From: Hymenobacter edaphi
GTDB lineage: Bacteria; Bacteroidota; Bacteroidia; Cytophagales; Hymenobacteraceae
Assembly (NCBI RefSeq): GCF_003258365.1
Contig: NZ_QHKM01000006.1
Span: 124,001 to 188,000 of the forward strand
DNA length: 64,000 nucleotides
Direction of reading: 5' to 3'
Shown in pieces: positions 41,819 to 51,424 of this stretch. The notes beneath the pieces are model-generated. The model was not told where the DNA came from and ran no database searches. It saw nothing but the letters and a program-made list of their open reading frames with translations. Numbering within the stretch: the first letter of the stretch is position 1; each line of letters begins with the position of its first letter. A program made the position numbers and the translations under genes.

Positions 41819-43864
41819 ATGAGCGTACGTTCTCTCGTTTTGTCATTGGGGTTGGTTGTGGGATGCAGCGTTGGGGCCCGAGCGCAGCACGCGGTATGGG
41901 CCGCCAAAGTCGTGGAAGTGTCCTCGCAGAAAGCCGAGGGCAAGGAGCCGTTTTCGCCCGAAAAGGTGCTGGGTGAGCCCAACGCCCTGCCGCTGGGGCA
42001 GATCAGCAACGAAGCCTGGATTCCGAAAAAGGAGGGCGCCAAGGAGTTTATCGAGGTGAAGTTCACCAAGTCGGTGGTAGCCCGGCAGGTGACGGTGGTC
42101 GAAAACTTCAACCCCGGCTCCATCATCCGCATCGAGCTGGTGGACACCCGCGGCGAGCGGCACCAGGTGTACGAAAATCCCAGCCCCGGCCCGCTGCCCG
42201 AGCTGTTTCGCACCCTGCAGGTCACCTTCGGGGCGGGCACGTTCCGCACCATCGGCGTGGTGGTGACGATGAACACGGCCAAGGTCAACGGCGTCAACCA
42301 GATCGACGCCATCGGCGTGGCCGACGTGACCGACGTGATGGTGAAGAAGGATTTCAAGGCCATGCCGACGGAAAACGCCATTTCCTTTGACTCGGCCATG
42401 GTGAACCTGGGCCCCAACGTGAATACCAAGTTCACGGAGGTGCGCCCCATCGTGGCGCCCGACGGCCGCACGCTGTTCTTTGCCCGGCAAGGCTCGCCGC
42501 AGAACGTGGGCGGGGCCAAGGACGGGCAGGACGTGTGGTACTCGACGCTGACCAATCCCAAGGCCAAAACCTGGGGGCAGGCCAAAAACGCCGGCTCGCC
42601 CATCAACTCGCCCGGGCCCAACGGCCTGGCCTCGGTATCGGCCGACGGCTCCTCGGCGGTGCTCATCAACGTGTACAACCCCGACGGCTCGCTCGACCCC
42701 AAGGGCGCCAGCATCACCCGGCGCAAGGCCACGGGCTGGACGCAGCCGGAAAAGATTAACATCCAGGATTTTTACAACGACGACCCGGACAACGTCGACT
42801 TCTTCCTGAGCACCTCGGGCAAGCAGCTGCTGATGGCCGTGGACCGCCGCGACAGTAAGGGCCAGCAGGACCTCTACGTGAGCATGCGCCAGGCCGACGG
42901 CTCGTTCTCGCGGCCCGTCAACCTGGGCGCTAACATCAACACCAAGGCCGCCGAGTTTGCCCCCTTCCTGGCCCCTGATGGCAAGACCCTGTACTTCGCC
43001 TCCGAGGGCCTGGCCGGCTACGGCAAGGGCGACATTTTCTACGCCAAGCGCCTCGACGACACCTGGACCAACTGGACCAAGCCGCGCAACCTGGGCCCCG
43101 CCATCAACTCGCCGGCCATGGACGCCTACTTCTCGCTGTCGGCCTCGGGCGAGGATGCCTACCTGGTGTCGGACCGCAACGGCACCGACGGCTCGCGCGA
43201 CATTTTCCGCATCAGCCTCTCCTCCAACAACAAGCCCGAAGCCGTGGCCCTGGTGCGCGGCCGCGTGCTCGATGCCGCCACCAAGAAGCCCGTGGCCGCC
43301 ACGGTGCGCTACGAAAACCTGATTACCGGCGAAGAAATCGGGGTGGTGGAAACCAACGCCACCGACGGCACCTACACCATCGTGCTGCCCACCGGCGCCC
43401 ACTACGGCTACCGCGCCGACGCCACCGGCTACCTCTCGGAGGACCAGAACCTGGACGTGACGGACCGCAACAAGTATTCGGAGGAAACCCAGGATTTGTA
43501 CCTGATTCCCTTCGAAGTGGGCCAAAAGATCAAGCTGAACAACATCTTCTTCGCCCAGAGCAAGTACTTCCTGCGCGAAAACTCCTACCCCGAACTGCAG
43601 CGCCTGGTGGCTATTCTGAAAAACTACCCGCAGGTGGAAATCGAGCTGCAGGGCCACACCGACAACCAGGGCGACCCGGCCCTGAACCTGAAGCTGAGCA
43701 ACGACCGCGTGAACGAGGTGAAGAAGTACCTGGTGAGCAAGGGCATTGCCGGCACCCGCATCCGCGCCCAGGGCTTCGGCGACACCAAGCCCATTGCCCC
43801 GAACGACCAGGAAGAAACCCGCAAGCTCAACCGCCGGGTGGAATTCGTGATTACCAAGAAATAA
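41819..43864 (+). CDS. OmpA-family protein with PD40 propeller and carboxypeptidase-like domain
   Basis: A 681-residue exported envelope protein. The ATG at 41819 gives the signal MSVRSLVLSLGLVVGCSVGARAQ. In order: a discoidin-like beta domain (about 25-175); PD40/WD40-like beta-propeller repeats (about 190-480: RPIVAPDGRTLFFAR, FAPFLAPDGKTLYFAS, SLSASGEDAYLVSDR); a carboxypeptidase regulatory-like domain (about 480-560); and an OmpA C-terminal peptidoglycan-binding domain (LQGHTDNQGDPALNLKLSNDR..). The layout recalls PorE, a T9SS anchoring protein, without its TPR part. It probably tethers the outer membrane to peptidoglycan. Confidence 0.88.
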   Translation: MSVRSLVLSLGLVVGCSVGARAQHAVWAAKVVEVSSQKAEGKEPFSPEKVLGEPNALPLGQISNEAWIPKKEGAKEFIEVKFTKSVVARQVTVVENFNPGSIIRIELVDTRGERHQVYENPSPGPLPELFRTLQVTFGAGTFRTIGVVVTMNTAKVNGVNQIDAIGVADVTDVMVKKDFKAMPTENAISFDSAMVNLGPNVNTKFTEVRPIVAPDGRTLFFARQGSPQNVGGAKDGQDVWYSTLTNPKAKTWGQAKNAGSPINSPGPNGLASVSADGSSAVLINVYNPDGSLDPKGASITRRKATGWTQPEKINIQDFYNDDPDNVDFFLSTSGKQLLMAVDRRDSKGQQDLYVSMRQADGSFSRPVNLGANINTKAAEFAPFLAPDGKTLYFASEGLAGYGKGDIFYAKRLDDTWTNWTKPRNLGPAINSPAMDAYFSLSASGEDAYLVSDRNGTDGSRDIFRISLSSNNKPEAVALVRGRVLDAATKKPVAATVRYENLITGEEIGVVETNATDGTYTIVLPTGAHYGYRADATGYLSEDQNLDVTDRNKYSEETQDLYLIPFEVGQKIKLNNIFFAQSKYFLRENSYPELQRLVAILKNYPQVEIELQGHTDNQGDPALNLKLSNDRVNEVKKYLVSKGIAGTRIRAQGFGDTKPIAPNDQEETRKLNRRVEFVITKK

Positions 43865-43897
43865 CACTCGTGCGGCTGGCTTTCGGGCCGCCAAAAC

Positions 43898-43938
43898 CAA
43901 CGGCAGCGGCCGGCTCCTCCCTGGGGCCGGCCGTTTTG
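43898..43938 (+). terminator. Putative terminator after the OmpA-family gene
   Basis: An imperfect GC-rich hairpin (GCGGCCGGC..GGCCGGCCG) followed by TTTTGCTT. Confidence 0.55.
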
Positions 43939-43995
43939 CTTGGGTGTGAACCGGCGCTTCGCGCTACATTTCGGTCTGCCACCAAGTCCACCGTC

Positions 43996-44613
43996 ATGCC
44001 CACTTTCCGCCACATTGAGCAGCCCAGCGGCGCCAACCCCGACCTGCGGATGCTGGCCGAGCTGATGCGCAAGATTCCGCAGCTTACCGCGGCCGACATC
44101 GACGAGCTGCTGCCGCTGTGGACGCGCCGGGGCACCCTGCGCCGGGGCGAGTTTCTGAGCCAGTTCGGGCAAGTGGAAAACCACCTGTATTTCATGCTGA
44201 AGGGCACCATGCGCATCTACATGCCGCTGCCCGAGGAAGATGCCTACACCGGTTTTGCCTACCCCGGCACCATGGTGACGAGCGTGCCCTCGTTTCTGTC
44301 GGGCCAGCCGTCGGAGTTCTGCGTGCAGGCCCTGCAGCAGTGCGAGCTGCTGGCCATCAGCCGCGCCGATTGGATGCGGCTGGTGGAGCAGAACCCGAAC
44401 TTCGGCCGGTTCTGGCGGCTGGAAATGGAGCGGGCGGTGCTGGGCCTGATCGAGCGGCAGATTGACCTCTTGCTGCCCGAGCCGCAGCAGCGCCTGGAAC
44501 GGGTGCTCAAGCGCAGCCCGCACCTGTTTCAGCTGATTCCCAAGCGCCACATTGCCGCCTACCTGCGCATGACGCCCGAGACGCTCAGCCGCCTGGGCGC
44601 CGTAAAATCTTGA
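43996..44613 (+). CDS. Crp/Fnr-family transcriptional regulator
   Basis: A 205-residue regulator: an N-terminal cyclic-nucleotide-binding fold (RGEFLSQFGQVENHLYFMLKGTMRIYM, GFAYPGTMVTSVPSFLSGQPSEF) and a C-terminal helix-turn-helix (KRHIAAYLRMTPETLSRLGAV). The cNMP pocket lacks the usual RxS arginine of true CRP, as in many Bacteroidota members, so the ligand is uncertain. The ATG at 43996 is chosen; the frame's upstream 42 codons overlap the terminator. A weak box TACATTTC is at 43965-43972. dinB follows 73 bp later on the same strand, so they may be co-transcribed. Confidence 0.9.
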   Translation: MPTFRHIEQPSGANPDLRMLAELMRKIPQLTAADIDELLPLWTRRGTLRRGEFLSQFGQVENHLYFMLKGTMRIYMPLPEEDAYTGFAYPGTMVTSVPSFLSGQPSEFCVQALQQCELLAISRADWMRLVEQNPNFGRFWRLEMERAVLGLIERQIDLLLPEPQQRLERVLKRSPHLFQLIPKRHIAAYLRMTPETLSRLGAVKS

Positions 44614-44686
44614 GCGTAATCAAGGGAGCCAGGGCCGGCCGGTGCCGACCTTTGAGCTGTTCGTCAACCACTTCTGAAAACAGCTT

Positions 44687-45253
44687 ATGCAACCCACCGC
44701 CTTCCTCCAAGCCCTGCACGCCACCGTCCGCCAGCTGCGGGCCACCGTCGAAACCGAGCTGACCCCGCTGCCCGACGCGGTGCTGAACTTCAAGCCCCGC
44801 CCCGACAGCTGGAGCGTGCTCGAATGCCTGGAGCACCTGAACCGCTACTGCCGCTACTACCACCCGGCCCTGACCAAGGCCCTGGCCAAGCCCGGCGCCT
44901 CGGCCGACGACGTGCGCTACAGCTGGCTGGGCCGCAAGTCCCTGGACATCGTGCGCCCCGACAACGGCCAGCAGCACAAGACCGTGAAGCACATGAACCC
45001 GGCGGGCAGCCAGCTCAGCCGCGCCGTGCTCACCGAGTTCCTCGGGCACCAGGCCGAGCTGCTGCACCTGCTCACCGCCGCCCGCGCCACCGACCTGAAC
45101 CGGCGGGCCGTGCCGGTGGAGTTCTTCCGTCTGCTGAAGCTGCGCACCGGCGAAACGCTGGAATTCGTGGTGCGCCACGAGGAGCGGCACCTGCAGCAGG
45201 CCCAGCGCGTAGCGCAGCTGGCCCAGGCCAGCGCGCCGGTGCTGGCCGTGTAA
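44687..45253 (+). CDS. DinB-family putative metal-dependent hydrolase/thiol transferase
   Basis: A 188-residue four-helix-bundle protein of the DinB/YfiT superfamily. Likely metal ligands are His in WSVLECLEHLN (helix 2) and the pair in VRHEERHLQQAQRV (helix 4), the usual three-His set. The segment LLKLRTGETLEFVVRHEERHL is typical of the family. Relatives catalyse thiol transfer or detoxification; a role here is not evident. It follows the Crp-like regulator on the same strand. Confidence 0.85.
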   Translation: MQPTAFLQALHATVRQLRATVETELTPLPDAVLNFKPRPDSWSVLECLEHLNRYCRYYHPALTKALAKPGASADDVRYSWLGRKSLDIVRPDNGQQHKTVKHMNPAGSQLSRAVLTEFLGHQAELLHLLTAARATDLNRRAVPVEFFRLLKLRTGETLEFVVRHEERHLQQAQRVAQLAQASAPVLAV

Positions 45254-45301
45254 GTACCGGCCCGCGGCTGACTTTCGGCCGCCGGCTACGTATCAGCGGC
45301 C

Positions 45302-45547
45302 ATGATGAAGCAACGCGAAGTAACCGACAAGCACAATACCACCTGGACCTGCGCCCAGGCCTACGCCGCCGTGGAAAGCGCCGCCACCAAAGAAGCAGTA
45401 GCTAAAAGCGAAACCGACGAAGGCAACGTGCCGGTCGTGTGCACGCCCAGCGGCGGCGCCCAGACGGTGCGCCTGGAGCTGCCCAAAGACTGGTTCGCCA
45501 ACCTGCCGGACGAAGAGCTGGCCCAGGCCATCCAAGCGGCGCAATAA
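45302..45547 (+). CDS. Small hypothetical protein, 81 residues
   Basis: I do not recognise this family. The two consecutive start ATGs at 45302 and 45305 are both possible. The sequence is acidic and mostly helical, containing CAQAYAAVESAATKE, and ends in ELPKDWFANLPDEELAQAIQAAQ. It has no signal peptide or membrane segment. Codon use matches its neighbours, and a clean terminator follows 18 bp after the stop, which supports a real gene. Confidence 0.65.
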   Translation: MMKQREVTDKHNTTWTCAQAYAAVESAATKEAVAKSETDEGNVPVVCTPSGGAQTVRLELPKDWFANLPDEELAQAIQAAQ

Positions 45548-45564
45548 TCAAGCGTATGCAAAGA

Positions 45565-45601
45565 CAAACGCCCCGCTACCAGCATGGTAGCGGGGCGTTT
45601 G
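45565..45601 (+). terminator. Strong hairpin terminator, bidirectional
   Basis: A 16-bp perfect stem CAAACGCCCCGCTACC/GGTAGCGGGGCGTTTG with a 5-nt loop. It serves the 81-residue gene and possibly proS on the other strand. Confidence 0.88.
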
Positions 45602-45611
45602 TGGTAGATGG

Positions 45612-45672
45612 ACAATCGTCCACAAAATCTGCAGAATCCGAACCGCCGGTCGGGGCAGCCAATCCGTGGTCC
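45612..45672. repeat. AATCCG-type repeat, family C copy, abutting the proS stop
   Basis: It starts CAATCGTCCACAAAATCTGC, continues GAATCCG, has a 20-bp GC-rich interruption, then CCAATCCGTGGTCC ending at the proS stop codon (45672-45674). See the copy at 32104-32152. Confidence 0.85.
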
Positions 45673-47147
45673 TAGTACGCCCGGGCGAAGTACACGCGGC
45701 GCTTCGAGGGCTTGCCCGTCAGGATGCAGACGCCGTCCTCGTCGGGCTCGTTCAGGGCCACGCAGCGGATGGTCGCCTTGGTTTCCTCCTTGATGCGCTC
45801 CTCCGTCTCGCCGGTGCCGTCCCAGTGGGCCACCACGAAGCCGCCCTTCTCGTCGAGCACCTGCTTGAACTCCTCGTACGAGTCGACGCGGGTGGTGTGC
45901 GACTCGCGGAAGTCCAGGGCCTTCTGGTAGATGTTCTTCTGAATGTCCTGCAGCAGCTCGTCGATGCTCTGCACGATGTCGGCCAGCGGCAGGTTCAGCT
46001 TCTGCTTGGTGTCGCGGCGGGCCACTTCGATGGTGCCGTTGTCCAGGTCGCGGGCCCCGATGGCCAGGCGCACGGGTACGCCCTTCAGCTCCCACTCGGC
46101 AAACTTGAAGCCGGGGCGCTCGGTGTCGCGGTCGTCAATCTTCACCGAAATGCCGCGCGCAATCAGGCCCATCTGAATGGGACGGATGCGCTCCAGCAGC
46201 TCGTCGAGCTGGCCGGTTTTGTAAATCGGCACGATGACCACCTGAATCGGGGCCAGCTTGGGCGGCAGCACCAGGCCTTCGTCGTCGGAGTGGGCCATGA
46301 CGAGGGCGCCCATCAGGCGGGTGCTCACGCCCCAGCTGGTGCCCCACACGTGCTCCAGCTGGCCTTCCTTGTTGGTGAATTGCACGTCGAAGGCCTTGGC
46401 GAAGTTCTGGCCCAGGAAGTGCGAGGTGCCGGCCTGCAGGGCCTTGCCGTCCTGCATCATCCCTTCGATGCAGTACGTCTCGACGGCGCCGGCAAACCGC
46501 TCGTTCTCGGTCTTGACGCCCTTCACCACCGGCAGCGCGAGGTGCTCTTCGGCAAACTCGGCGTACACGTCGAGCATCTGCCGGGTTTCGGCCAGGGCTT
46601 CCGAGTCGGTGGCGTGGGCGGTGTGGCCTTCCTGCCAGAGGAACTCGGCCGTGCGCAGGAACAGGCGGGTGCGCATTTCCCAGCGCACCACGTTGGCCCA
46701 CTGGTTGATAAGCAGCGGCAGGTCGCGGTAGCTCTGAATCCAGCCTTTGTAGGTGCTCCAGATGATGGCCTCCGAGGTGGGGCGCACCACCAGCTCTTCT
46801 TCCAGCTTGGCGTTGGGGTCCACGCGCAGCTTGCCGGGCTTGTCGGGGTCGGTCTGCAGGCGGTAGTGCGTCACCACGGCGCACTCCTTAGCGAAGCCTT
46901 CGGCGTTCTTCTCTTCGGCTTCAAACAGGCTTTTGGGCACGAAGAGCGGGAAGTAGGCATTCTGGTGGCCGGTGCGCTTGAACATGTCGTCCAGCGTCCG
47001 CTGCATCTTTTCCCAGATGGCGTAGCCGTAGGGCTTGATGACCATGCAGCCGCGCACGGCGGAGTTTTCGGCCAGCCCGGCGCGCTTAACTAACTCGTTG
47101 TACCACAGGGAATAATCCTCGCTGCGCTTCGGCAACTGTTTGCTCAT
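45672..47147 (-). CDS. proS: Prolyl-tRNA synthetase, eukaryote/archaeon-like class
   Basis: A 491-residue class II synthetase joining proline to tRNA-Pro. Motif 2 is seen in [20 protein letters not shown] and motif 3 in [20 protein letters not shown]. The anticodon domain (VVIVPIY..., [25 protein letters not shown]) and the C-terminal zinc-like/extension domain ending VYFARAY identify the ProS type 3 (archaeal/eukaryotic) form common in Bacteroidota, which lacks the editing insertion. The ATG at 47147 gives [12 protein letters not shown]; the upstream 94 codons of the open frame are rejected. It is divergent from the Gly/Tyr-rich lipoprotein. Confidence 0.96.
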   Translation of the reverse strand: MSKQLPKRSEDYSLWYNELVKRAGLAENSAVRGCMVIKPYGYAIWEKMQRTLDDMFKRTGHQNAYFPLFVPKSLFEAEEKNAEGFAKECAVVTHYRLQTDPDKPGKLRVDPNAKLEEELVVRPTSEAIIWSTYKGWIQSYRDLPLLINQWANVVRWEMRTRLFLRTAEFLWQEGHTAHATDSEALAETRQMLDVYAEFAEEHLALPVVKGVKTENERFAGAVETYCIEGMMQDGKALQAGTSHFLGQNFAKAFDVQFTNKEGQLEHVWGTSWGVSTRLMGALVMAHSDDEGLVLPPKLAPIQVVIVPIYKTGQLDELLERIRPIQMGLIARGISVKIDDRDTERPGFKFAEWELKGVPVRLAIGARDLDNGTIEVARRDTKQKLNLPLADIVQSIDELLQDIQKNIYQKALDFRESHTTRVDSYEEFKQVLDEKGGFVVAHWDGTGETEERIKEETKATIRCVALNEPDEDGVCILTGKPSKRRVYFARAY

Positions 47148-47346
47148 GGGAGGGTCTCTTGGAAAAAGGAAAAAGTTCCCGAGCTTGGTACAGGATTTGC
47201 CTAGCCTTGCCCGGGCACTGATCGGGCCCCAAAGTACGTTATTAAACCGGAGCATTCCGCCCGCAGCCAACCAAGTGAGGCTGAACAAGCTCTGGCCAAT
47301 ACTCGTTCTTATCAACAGCGGCCGTACCTTCTTCGCGCACCCAGCC

Positions 47347-48633
47347 ATGAAACATATTCCCACCCACCTGTTGCCTGCTCTGGCCCTGCTCACGCTCGGC
47401 GGCTGCGCAACCTCCAACGGCCTCACCACGACCGAGCCCGATGGCGTGTATTATTCTTCCAAGGACCGCACCACCGAGGTGGCGCCGGTGGCATCGGTCG
47501 ATCAATCAGCCGATTATGCCGCTACCGACGACCCCAACGCCGTAGCCAACCCCGACTACCAGAACGGCGGCAGCCAGGCGCGCGGCACCGGCTCGGATGA
47601 ATACTACGACGAGGACTTCGACTACGGGTACTACGCGCGCAACCGCCGCTACAACGGCCTGGGCATGGGCTACAGCCTGAGCTACGCCGACCCGTACTGG
47701 TACCGGCCCACCTTCGTCTACAACGACCCGTTCTTCTACAGCCCCTACGGCTACGGCTACAGCTACTCGCCCTGGTACGACCCCTTCTGGGGGCCGAGCT
47801 GGTACGGCGGCGCGGGCCTGAGCATCAACATCGGCTGGGGCATGGGCGGCTGGGGGCCCTGGGGCCCGTACGGCGGCGGCTTCGGCCGGCCCTGGGGCTA
47901 CGGCGGCTGGGGCGGCTACAACCGCGGCTACTGGGACGGCTTTTACTCCGGCGCTTACGGCGGCGGTTACTACGGCAACTACGGGTATTGGGATGGGTAC
48001 CGCGGCGGGAGCCGCGCGGTGAACTACCGCGTGGGACACCGCAACGGCCGCTCGGTGGAAGTGGTCGGGGCCGGGGCCAGCGGCGGCGGACGCCCCCGGG
48101 TAGCGGAGGCTACCGGCGGGCGGGCCGCCAACGGCGCCGCGGCCAGCCCGGGGCGTTACCGCGGCCGCGTAGAAGAAGCGGCGGCCCAGCCGGGCCAGGT
48201 ATCGGCCGGGCAGGCGCAGCCGGGCCGGGGCCGTCTGTACCGCATCCAGGAAGCCGGCAGCGTGGGCCTGCAGCCCAACGCGGTTGACGCGGAGAAGCCG
48301 CAGAGCGCCGTCGATATGCCGGAGCAGCAGACGCGCTACCAGCGCGGCCGCAGCCGCTTCGGCGAAGCCGGCCAGCCGAGCCAGGCCGCGCCCCAATCGG
48401 GGGATGCCCAGCAGGTATACCAGCCCCAGCGCCGCCGCGAAAAGGTGGACTACGGCAGCCAGCCCCAGCGCCAGGCGGAGCCGATCCGTCGCGAGCGGGC
48501 CTACGAGTCGATGCCGACCCCGACGCGCTCCTACGACCAGCCCACGCGCTCCTACGACGGGGGCGGCAACAGCAATAGCGGGAGCAGCAGTGGGGGCAGC
48601 AGCAGCGGTGGTGGCCGCGGGCGGGTACGCTAA
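47347..48633 (+). CDS. Gly/Tyr/Trp-rich lipoprotein, low complexity
   Basis: A 428-residue lipoprotein: signal [20 protein letters not shown] with lipobox LGGC (Cys20). An acidic Tyr-containing part ([15 protein letters not shown]) leads to a central region rich in Gly, Tyr, Trp and Pro (about residues 110-230), then a Gln/Arg/Ala-rich tail ending in Ser/Gly runs. I know such proteins from many Bacteroidota genomes, but their function is not established. The next gene, a FadL-like porin, is 56 bp downstream on the same strand, so the two may form an operon. The frame opens 69 codons earlier, but the ATG at 47347 makes the signal peptide. Confidence 0.8.
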   Translation: MKHIPTHLLPALALLTLGGCATSNGLTTTEPDGVYYSSKDRTTEVAPVASVDQSADYAATDDPNAVANPDYQNGGSQARGTGSDEYYDEDFDYGYYARNRRYNGLGMGYSLSYADPYWYRPTFVYNDPFFYSPYGYGYSYSPWYDPFWGPSWYGGAGLSINIGWGMGGWGPWGPYGGGFGRPWGYGGWGGYNRGYWDGFYSGAYGGGYYGNYGYWDGYRGGSRAVNYRVGHRNGRSVEVVGAGASGGGRPRVAEATGGRAANGAAASPGRYRGRVEEAAAQPGQVSAGQAQPGRGRLYRIQEAGSVGLQPNAVDAEKPQSAVDMPEQQTRYQRGRSRFGEAGQPSQAAPQSGDAQQVYQPQRRREKVDYGSQPQRQAEPIRRERAYESMPTPTRSYDQPTRSYDGGGNSNSGSSSGGSSSGGGRGRVR

Positions 48634-48689
48634 GCCGCCAATTTCTTGAGTTTCCGACGGTGATTCGCCGTTTTCCCTTCTCCTAGGCT

Positions 48690-50258
48690 ATGAAACAATA
48701 TGTGTTGGGGCTGGCCCTGCTGGGCTTGGCCAGTCCCCTTTTTGCCCAAAACGAAGACGATGCGCTGCGCTACTCGCGGCTGCAGTTCGGGGGCACGGCG
48801 CGCACCCTCGGCATCGGCGGGGCCAGCGTGGCGGTGGGCGCCGACCTTGGCACGCTCAGCAGCAACCCCGCCGGGCTGGGCCTGTTCCAACGCTCCGAGG
48901 TGAGCTTTTCGCCCGGCTTCGGGCTGGGCAACGCCGAAGCCCGCGCCGGCAACGTGGCCGGCTCTGCCTCGCTGAAGGACTCGCGCAACAGCCTGCACGT
49001 GGGCAGCCTGGCCGCCGCCTTCGCCTCGCGCCGGCCCGACAGCGACAACGATGACTGGCGCGGCGGCACGCTGGCCTTCGGCTTTACCCGCGTAAACGAT
49101 TTCAATACCAGCTTCTCGTACCGCAGCACCGTGCCCGATGCCCGCTCGCTGTTTCAGCGCCTGCGCGAGCCGCGGCTGGAGTCGGGGCAGTCGGTGGCGG
49201 GGCTGCGCAAGCAGCTGGACGAGGAGTTTATCACCGGCAACTACTCGGGGCTCGACGGGCTGGCCTACGGCAACTATCTCACCAACTACGACGAGGTGCC
49301 GGCGGGCAGCGGCAACGAGGTGGTGACGACGCCCGCGTCGCTGCAGCGCACCAGCGTGACGCAGGAGGAAACGGTGCTGACCACCGGTTCGCAAACCCAG
49401 TTCGACATCGGCTACGGCGCCAGCTACCGCGACCGGCTCTACATCGGGGGCGCCATCGGCATCGTGGGCACCCGTTTCAACTCGACCAGCGAGCTGCGTG
49501 AAACCAACGACGCCACCACCGGCACCAGCTCGTTTGGCAGCCTGACCTTCCGCGACGAGCTGCGCACCCGCGGCACCGGCTACAACGCCCGGCTGGGCCT
49601 GATTTACCGCCCGCTGGATTGGCTGCGCGTGGGCCTTTCGGCCCAGACGCCCACCAGCTTTCAGTTCGACGATACCTACAACTCGTCGCTGAACACGCAG
49701 TTCCGGCAGCCGGTGAGCGTTGACGGGACGCTGATTTCGTCGGCCAGCGCCAACACCCAGGAGCTGAAGCTGGCTTACCGCATGACCTCGCCCTGGCGCC
49801 TGAACGGCGGCGCGTCGTTTATTCTGGGCAAGTACGGGTTCGTGTCGGCCGATGCGGAGCTGGTGGACTACCGCCAGGCCCGCTTCCGCAACGCCCCCGA
49901 CCTGCAGAACGGCGACAATTACTCGTTCCGGGGGGAAAACAGCCGCATCAGCCAGGTCTACAATTCGGCCCTGAACCTGCGCGTGGGCGCCGAAGCCCGG
50001 CTGAACATCTTCCGGGTGCGCGCCGGCTATGCCCACTACGGGGACCCGTTCCAGGACAGCCGCTTCGACCGCAGCCAGGCCTACTACACCGGCGGCCTGG
50101 GCGTCCGGCAGGGCAACATCACGGCCGACTTGGCCGGCGTGTATACCACCTACAACCGCGTATACTCGCCTTACACCCTGCTCGATGGCAGTCAGCCGGA
50201 AGTGAAAATGAACGCCACCCGCTTCACCACCACCTTCACGCTGGGTTACCAGTTCTAG
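48690..50258 (+). CDS. OmpP1/FadL/TodX-family outer membrane porin
   Basis: A 522-residue outer-membrane protein with signal MKQYVLGLALLGLASPLFAQ. The family start, with ARTLGIGGASVAVGADLGTLSSNPAGLGLFQRSEVSFSP, is the FadL hatch region carrying the NPA motif. It is followed by strand repeats and ends in FTLGYQF, the typical terminal aromatic. Members let hydrophobic molecules cross the outer membrane. It is probably co-transcribed with the upstream lipoprotein and ends at an 18-bp terminator shared with the convergent gene. Confidence 0.9.
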   Translation: MKQYVLGLALLGLASPLFAQNEDDALRYSRLQFGGTARTLGIGGASVAVGADLGTLSSNPAGLGLFQRSEVSFSPGFGLGNAEARAGNVAGSASLKDSRNSLHVGSLAAAFASRRPDSDNDDWRGGTLAFGFTRVNDFNTSFSYRSTVPDARSLFQRLREPRLESGQSVAGLRKQLDEEFITGNYSGLDGLAYGNYLTNYDEVPAGSGNEVVTTPASLQRTSVTQEETVLTTGSQTQFDIGYGASYRDRLYIGGAIGIVGTRFNSTSELRETNDATTGTSSFGSLTFRDELRTRGTGYNARLGLIYRPLDWLRVGLSAQTPTSFQFDDTYNSSLNTQFRQPVSVDGTLISSASANTQELKLAYRMTSPWRLNGGASFILGKYGFVSADAELVDYRQARFRNAPDLQNGDNYSFRGENSRISQVYNSALNLRVGAEARLNIFRVRAGYAHYGDPFQDSRFDRSQAYYTGGLGVRQGNITADLAGVYTTYNRVYSPYTLLDGSQPEVKMNATRFTTTFTLGYQF

Positions 50259-50272
50259 CAGCGGCGAACGGG

Positions 50273-50319
50273 CCAAACGCCACGGGCGGCTCCGGTTCGG
50301 GGCCGCCCGTGGCGTTTGG
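50273..50319. terminator. Strong bidirectional terminator between convergent genes
   Basis: An 18-bp perfect stem (50273-50290 with 50302-50319) starting CCAAACGCC and ending GGCGTTTGG, with an 11-nt loop. Confidence 0.9.
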
Positions 50320-50338
50320 GGCTACCTGGTACACTCGA

Positions 50339-51280
50339 TCAGCGCAGGATTTTGACGGTCATTACCAGATCGACGGGGGCGGTGGTGCCCAGGGCTGTGA
50401 CGAAGAGCACGCCTTCGTTGCCCTCGACGGTGCGAAAGGCCACGGCTTTGTTCAGCCCGACGGGCACGGCCGCTCCGGCGGTGACGTTGGCGGCCGTGAC
50501 GGCGTTGGAAATGGCGCTGGCGGTGGTAATCGCGTTGAACTCGGCCAGCGTGAGCGTGCTGGCGCCCAGCAAGGTGGCGCGGCGCCGCTGCCACCGGCTG
50601 ACGCGCAGCACCGGGGCGCTGAGCGCGGTGCTGGCCGAGGGGGCAGCCAGGGTGGCACCCGTGGCGGTGGGCACGTAGAGCAGGTCGGCCCAATCCTGGT
50701 AGCCGGGCAGCTCGCCGGGGTGGTGGGTGGCGTAGGCGGGCAGCACGAAGCCGCGCTCGGCCGCCAGGATGGCACGGCTGGCATTGGTGCGCGGGGCCTG
50801 CAGCCGCACCGAGTAGGTATGCAGGGGATTGATGGAGTCGGCCGGGCGTACCTCGATGCGGTAGCCGCGGGTGGCTTTGTTGCCGTCGACGTCGGTGATG
50901 GTGTATTTCCAATCCTGGCGGCCGGCGTTGGTGCTGGCGCCGAAGCGGTTGGTAAACAGGAAGGTTTTGGGCGGGGTGGGCTGGGCAAAGACCGTATCGA
51001 AATACACCAGGGGCAGGGAGTCGGCAAACCGGGCCTGGGTGAGGTTGCGGTAGAACCGCTCCTGCGTGGTGATGGTCAGCCGCTGCAGGCCGCTCCCGCC
51101 TTCCCGGACTTCGGCAAACACGCGTACCTGGAAGGTGTCGGCGGCGTTGGCCGTGCGGTCGGCCGTCAGCGAGGTGCCGTCGGAAATGAAGTCGAGCAGC
51201 GGGGCGCTGGTATCTTGCTCGCAGCCGGCGGTGAACAGGGCAACGGGGAGCAGCAGCAGAAGAAGGCGAAGCAGACGCAT
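50339..51280 (-). CDS. Exported lipoprotein of unknown function
   Basis: A 313-residue lipoprotein: the ATG at 51280 gives MRLLRLLLLLLPVALFTAGC with lipobox TAGC (Cys20). The mature part begins with EQDTSAPLLDFISDGTSLTAD, followed by an Ig-like beta domain of about 110 residues (DTFQVRVFAEVREGGSGLQRLTIT..., KYTITDVDGNKATRGYRIEV). A second beta-rich domain lacks recognisable motifs. The frame stays open for 740 more codons upstream, antisense to the DPP IV gene, which is an artefact of codon bias. It is convergent with the porin gene. Confidence 0.75.
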   Translation of the reverse strand: MRLLRLLLLLLPVALFTAGCEQDTSAPLLDFISDGTSLTADRTANAADTFQVRVFAEVREGGSGLQRLTITTQERFYRNLTQARFADSLPLVYFDTVFAQPTPPKTFLFTNRFGASTNAGRQDWKYTITDVDGNKATRGYRIEVRPADSINPLHTYSVRLQAPRTNASRAILAAERGFVLPAYATHHPGELPGYQDWADLLYVPTATGATLAAPSASTALSAPVLRVSRWQRRRATLLGASTLTLAEFNAITTASAISNAVTAANVTAGAAVPVGLNKAVAFRTVEGNEGVLFVTALGTTAPVDLVMTVKILR

Positions 51281-51393
51281 AGGTAAAAGCAAAGGTCGGG
51301 AAAAGCGCAGGATGCGCGAGCACGCAACCATGCGCCGCCCGCGGCCGACGTTGGCGCGCCCGCCGGAGCCAACGTCGGCTGCCGCCGGTGTAG

Positions 51394-51401
51394 TACCTTT
51401 A
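51394..51401 (+). promoter_or_regulatory. -7 box TACCTTTA of the DPP IV gene
   Basis: Seven of eight matches to TAnnTTTG, 23 bp before the ATG at 51425. Confidence 0.5.
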
Positions 51402-51424
51402 ACGCTGCCACTGAGTTTTCTTAC

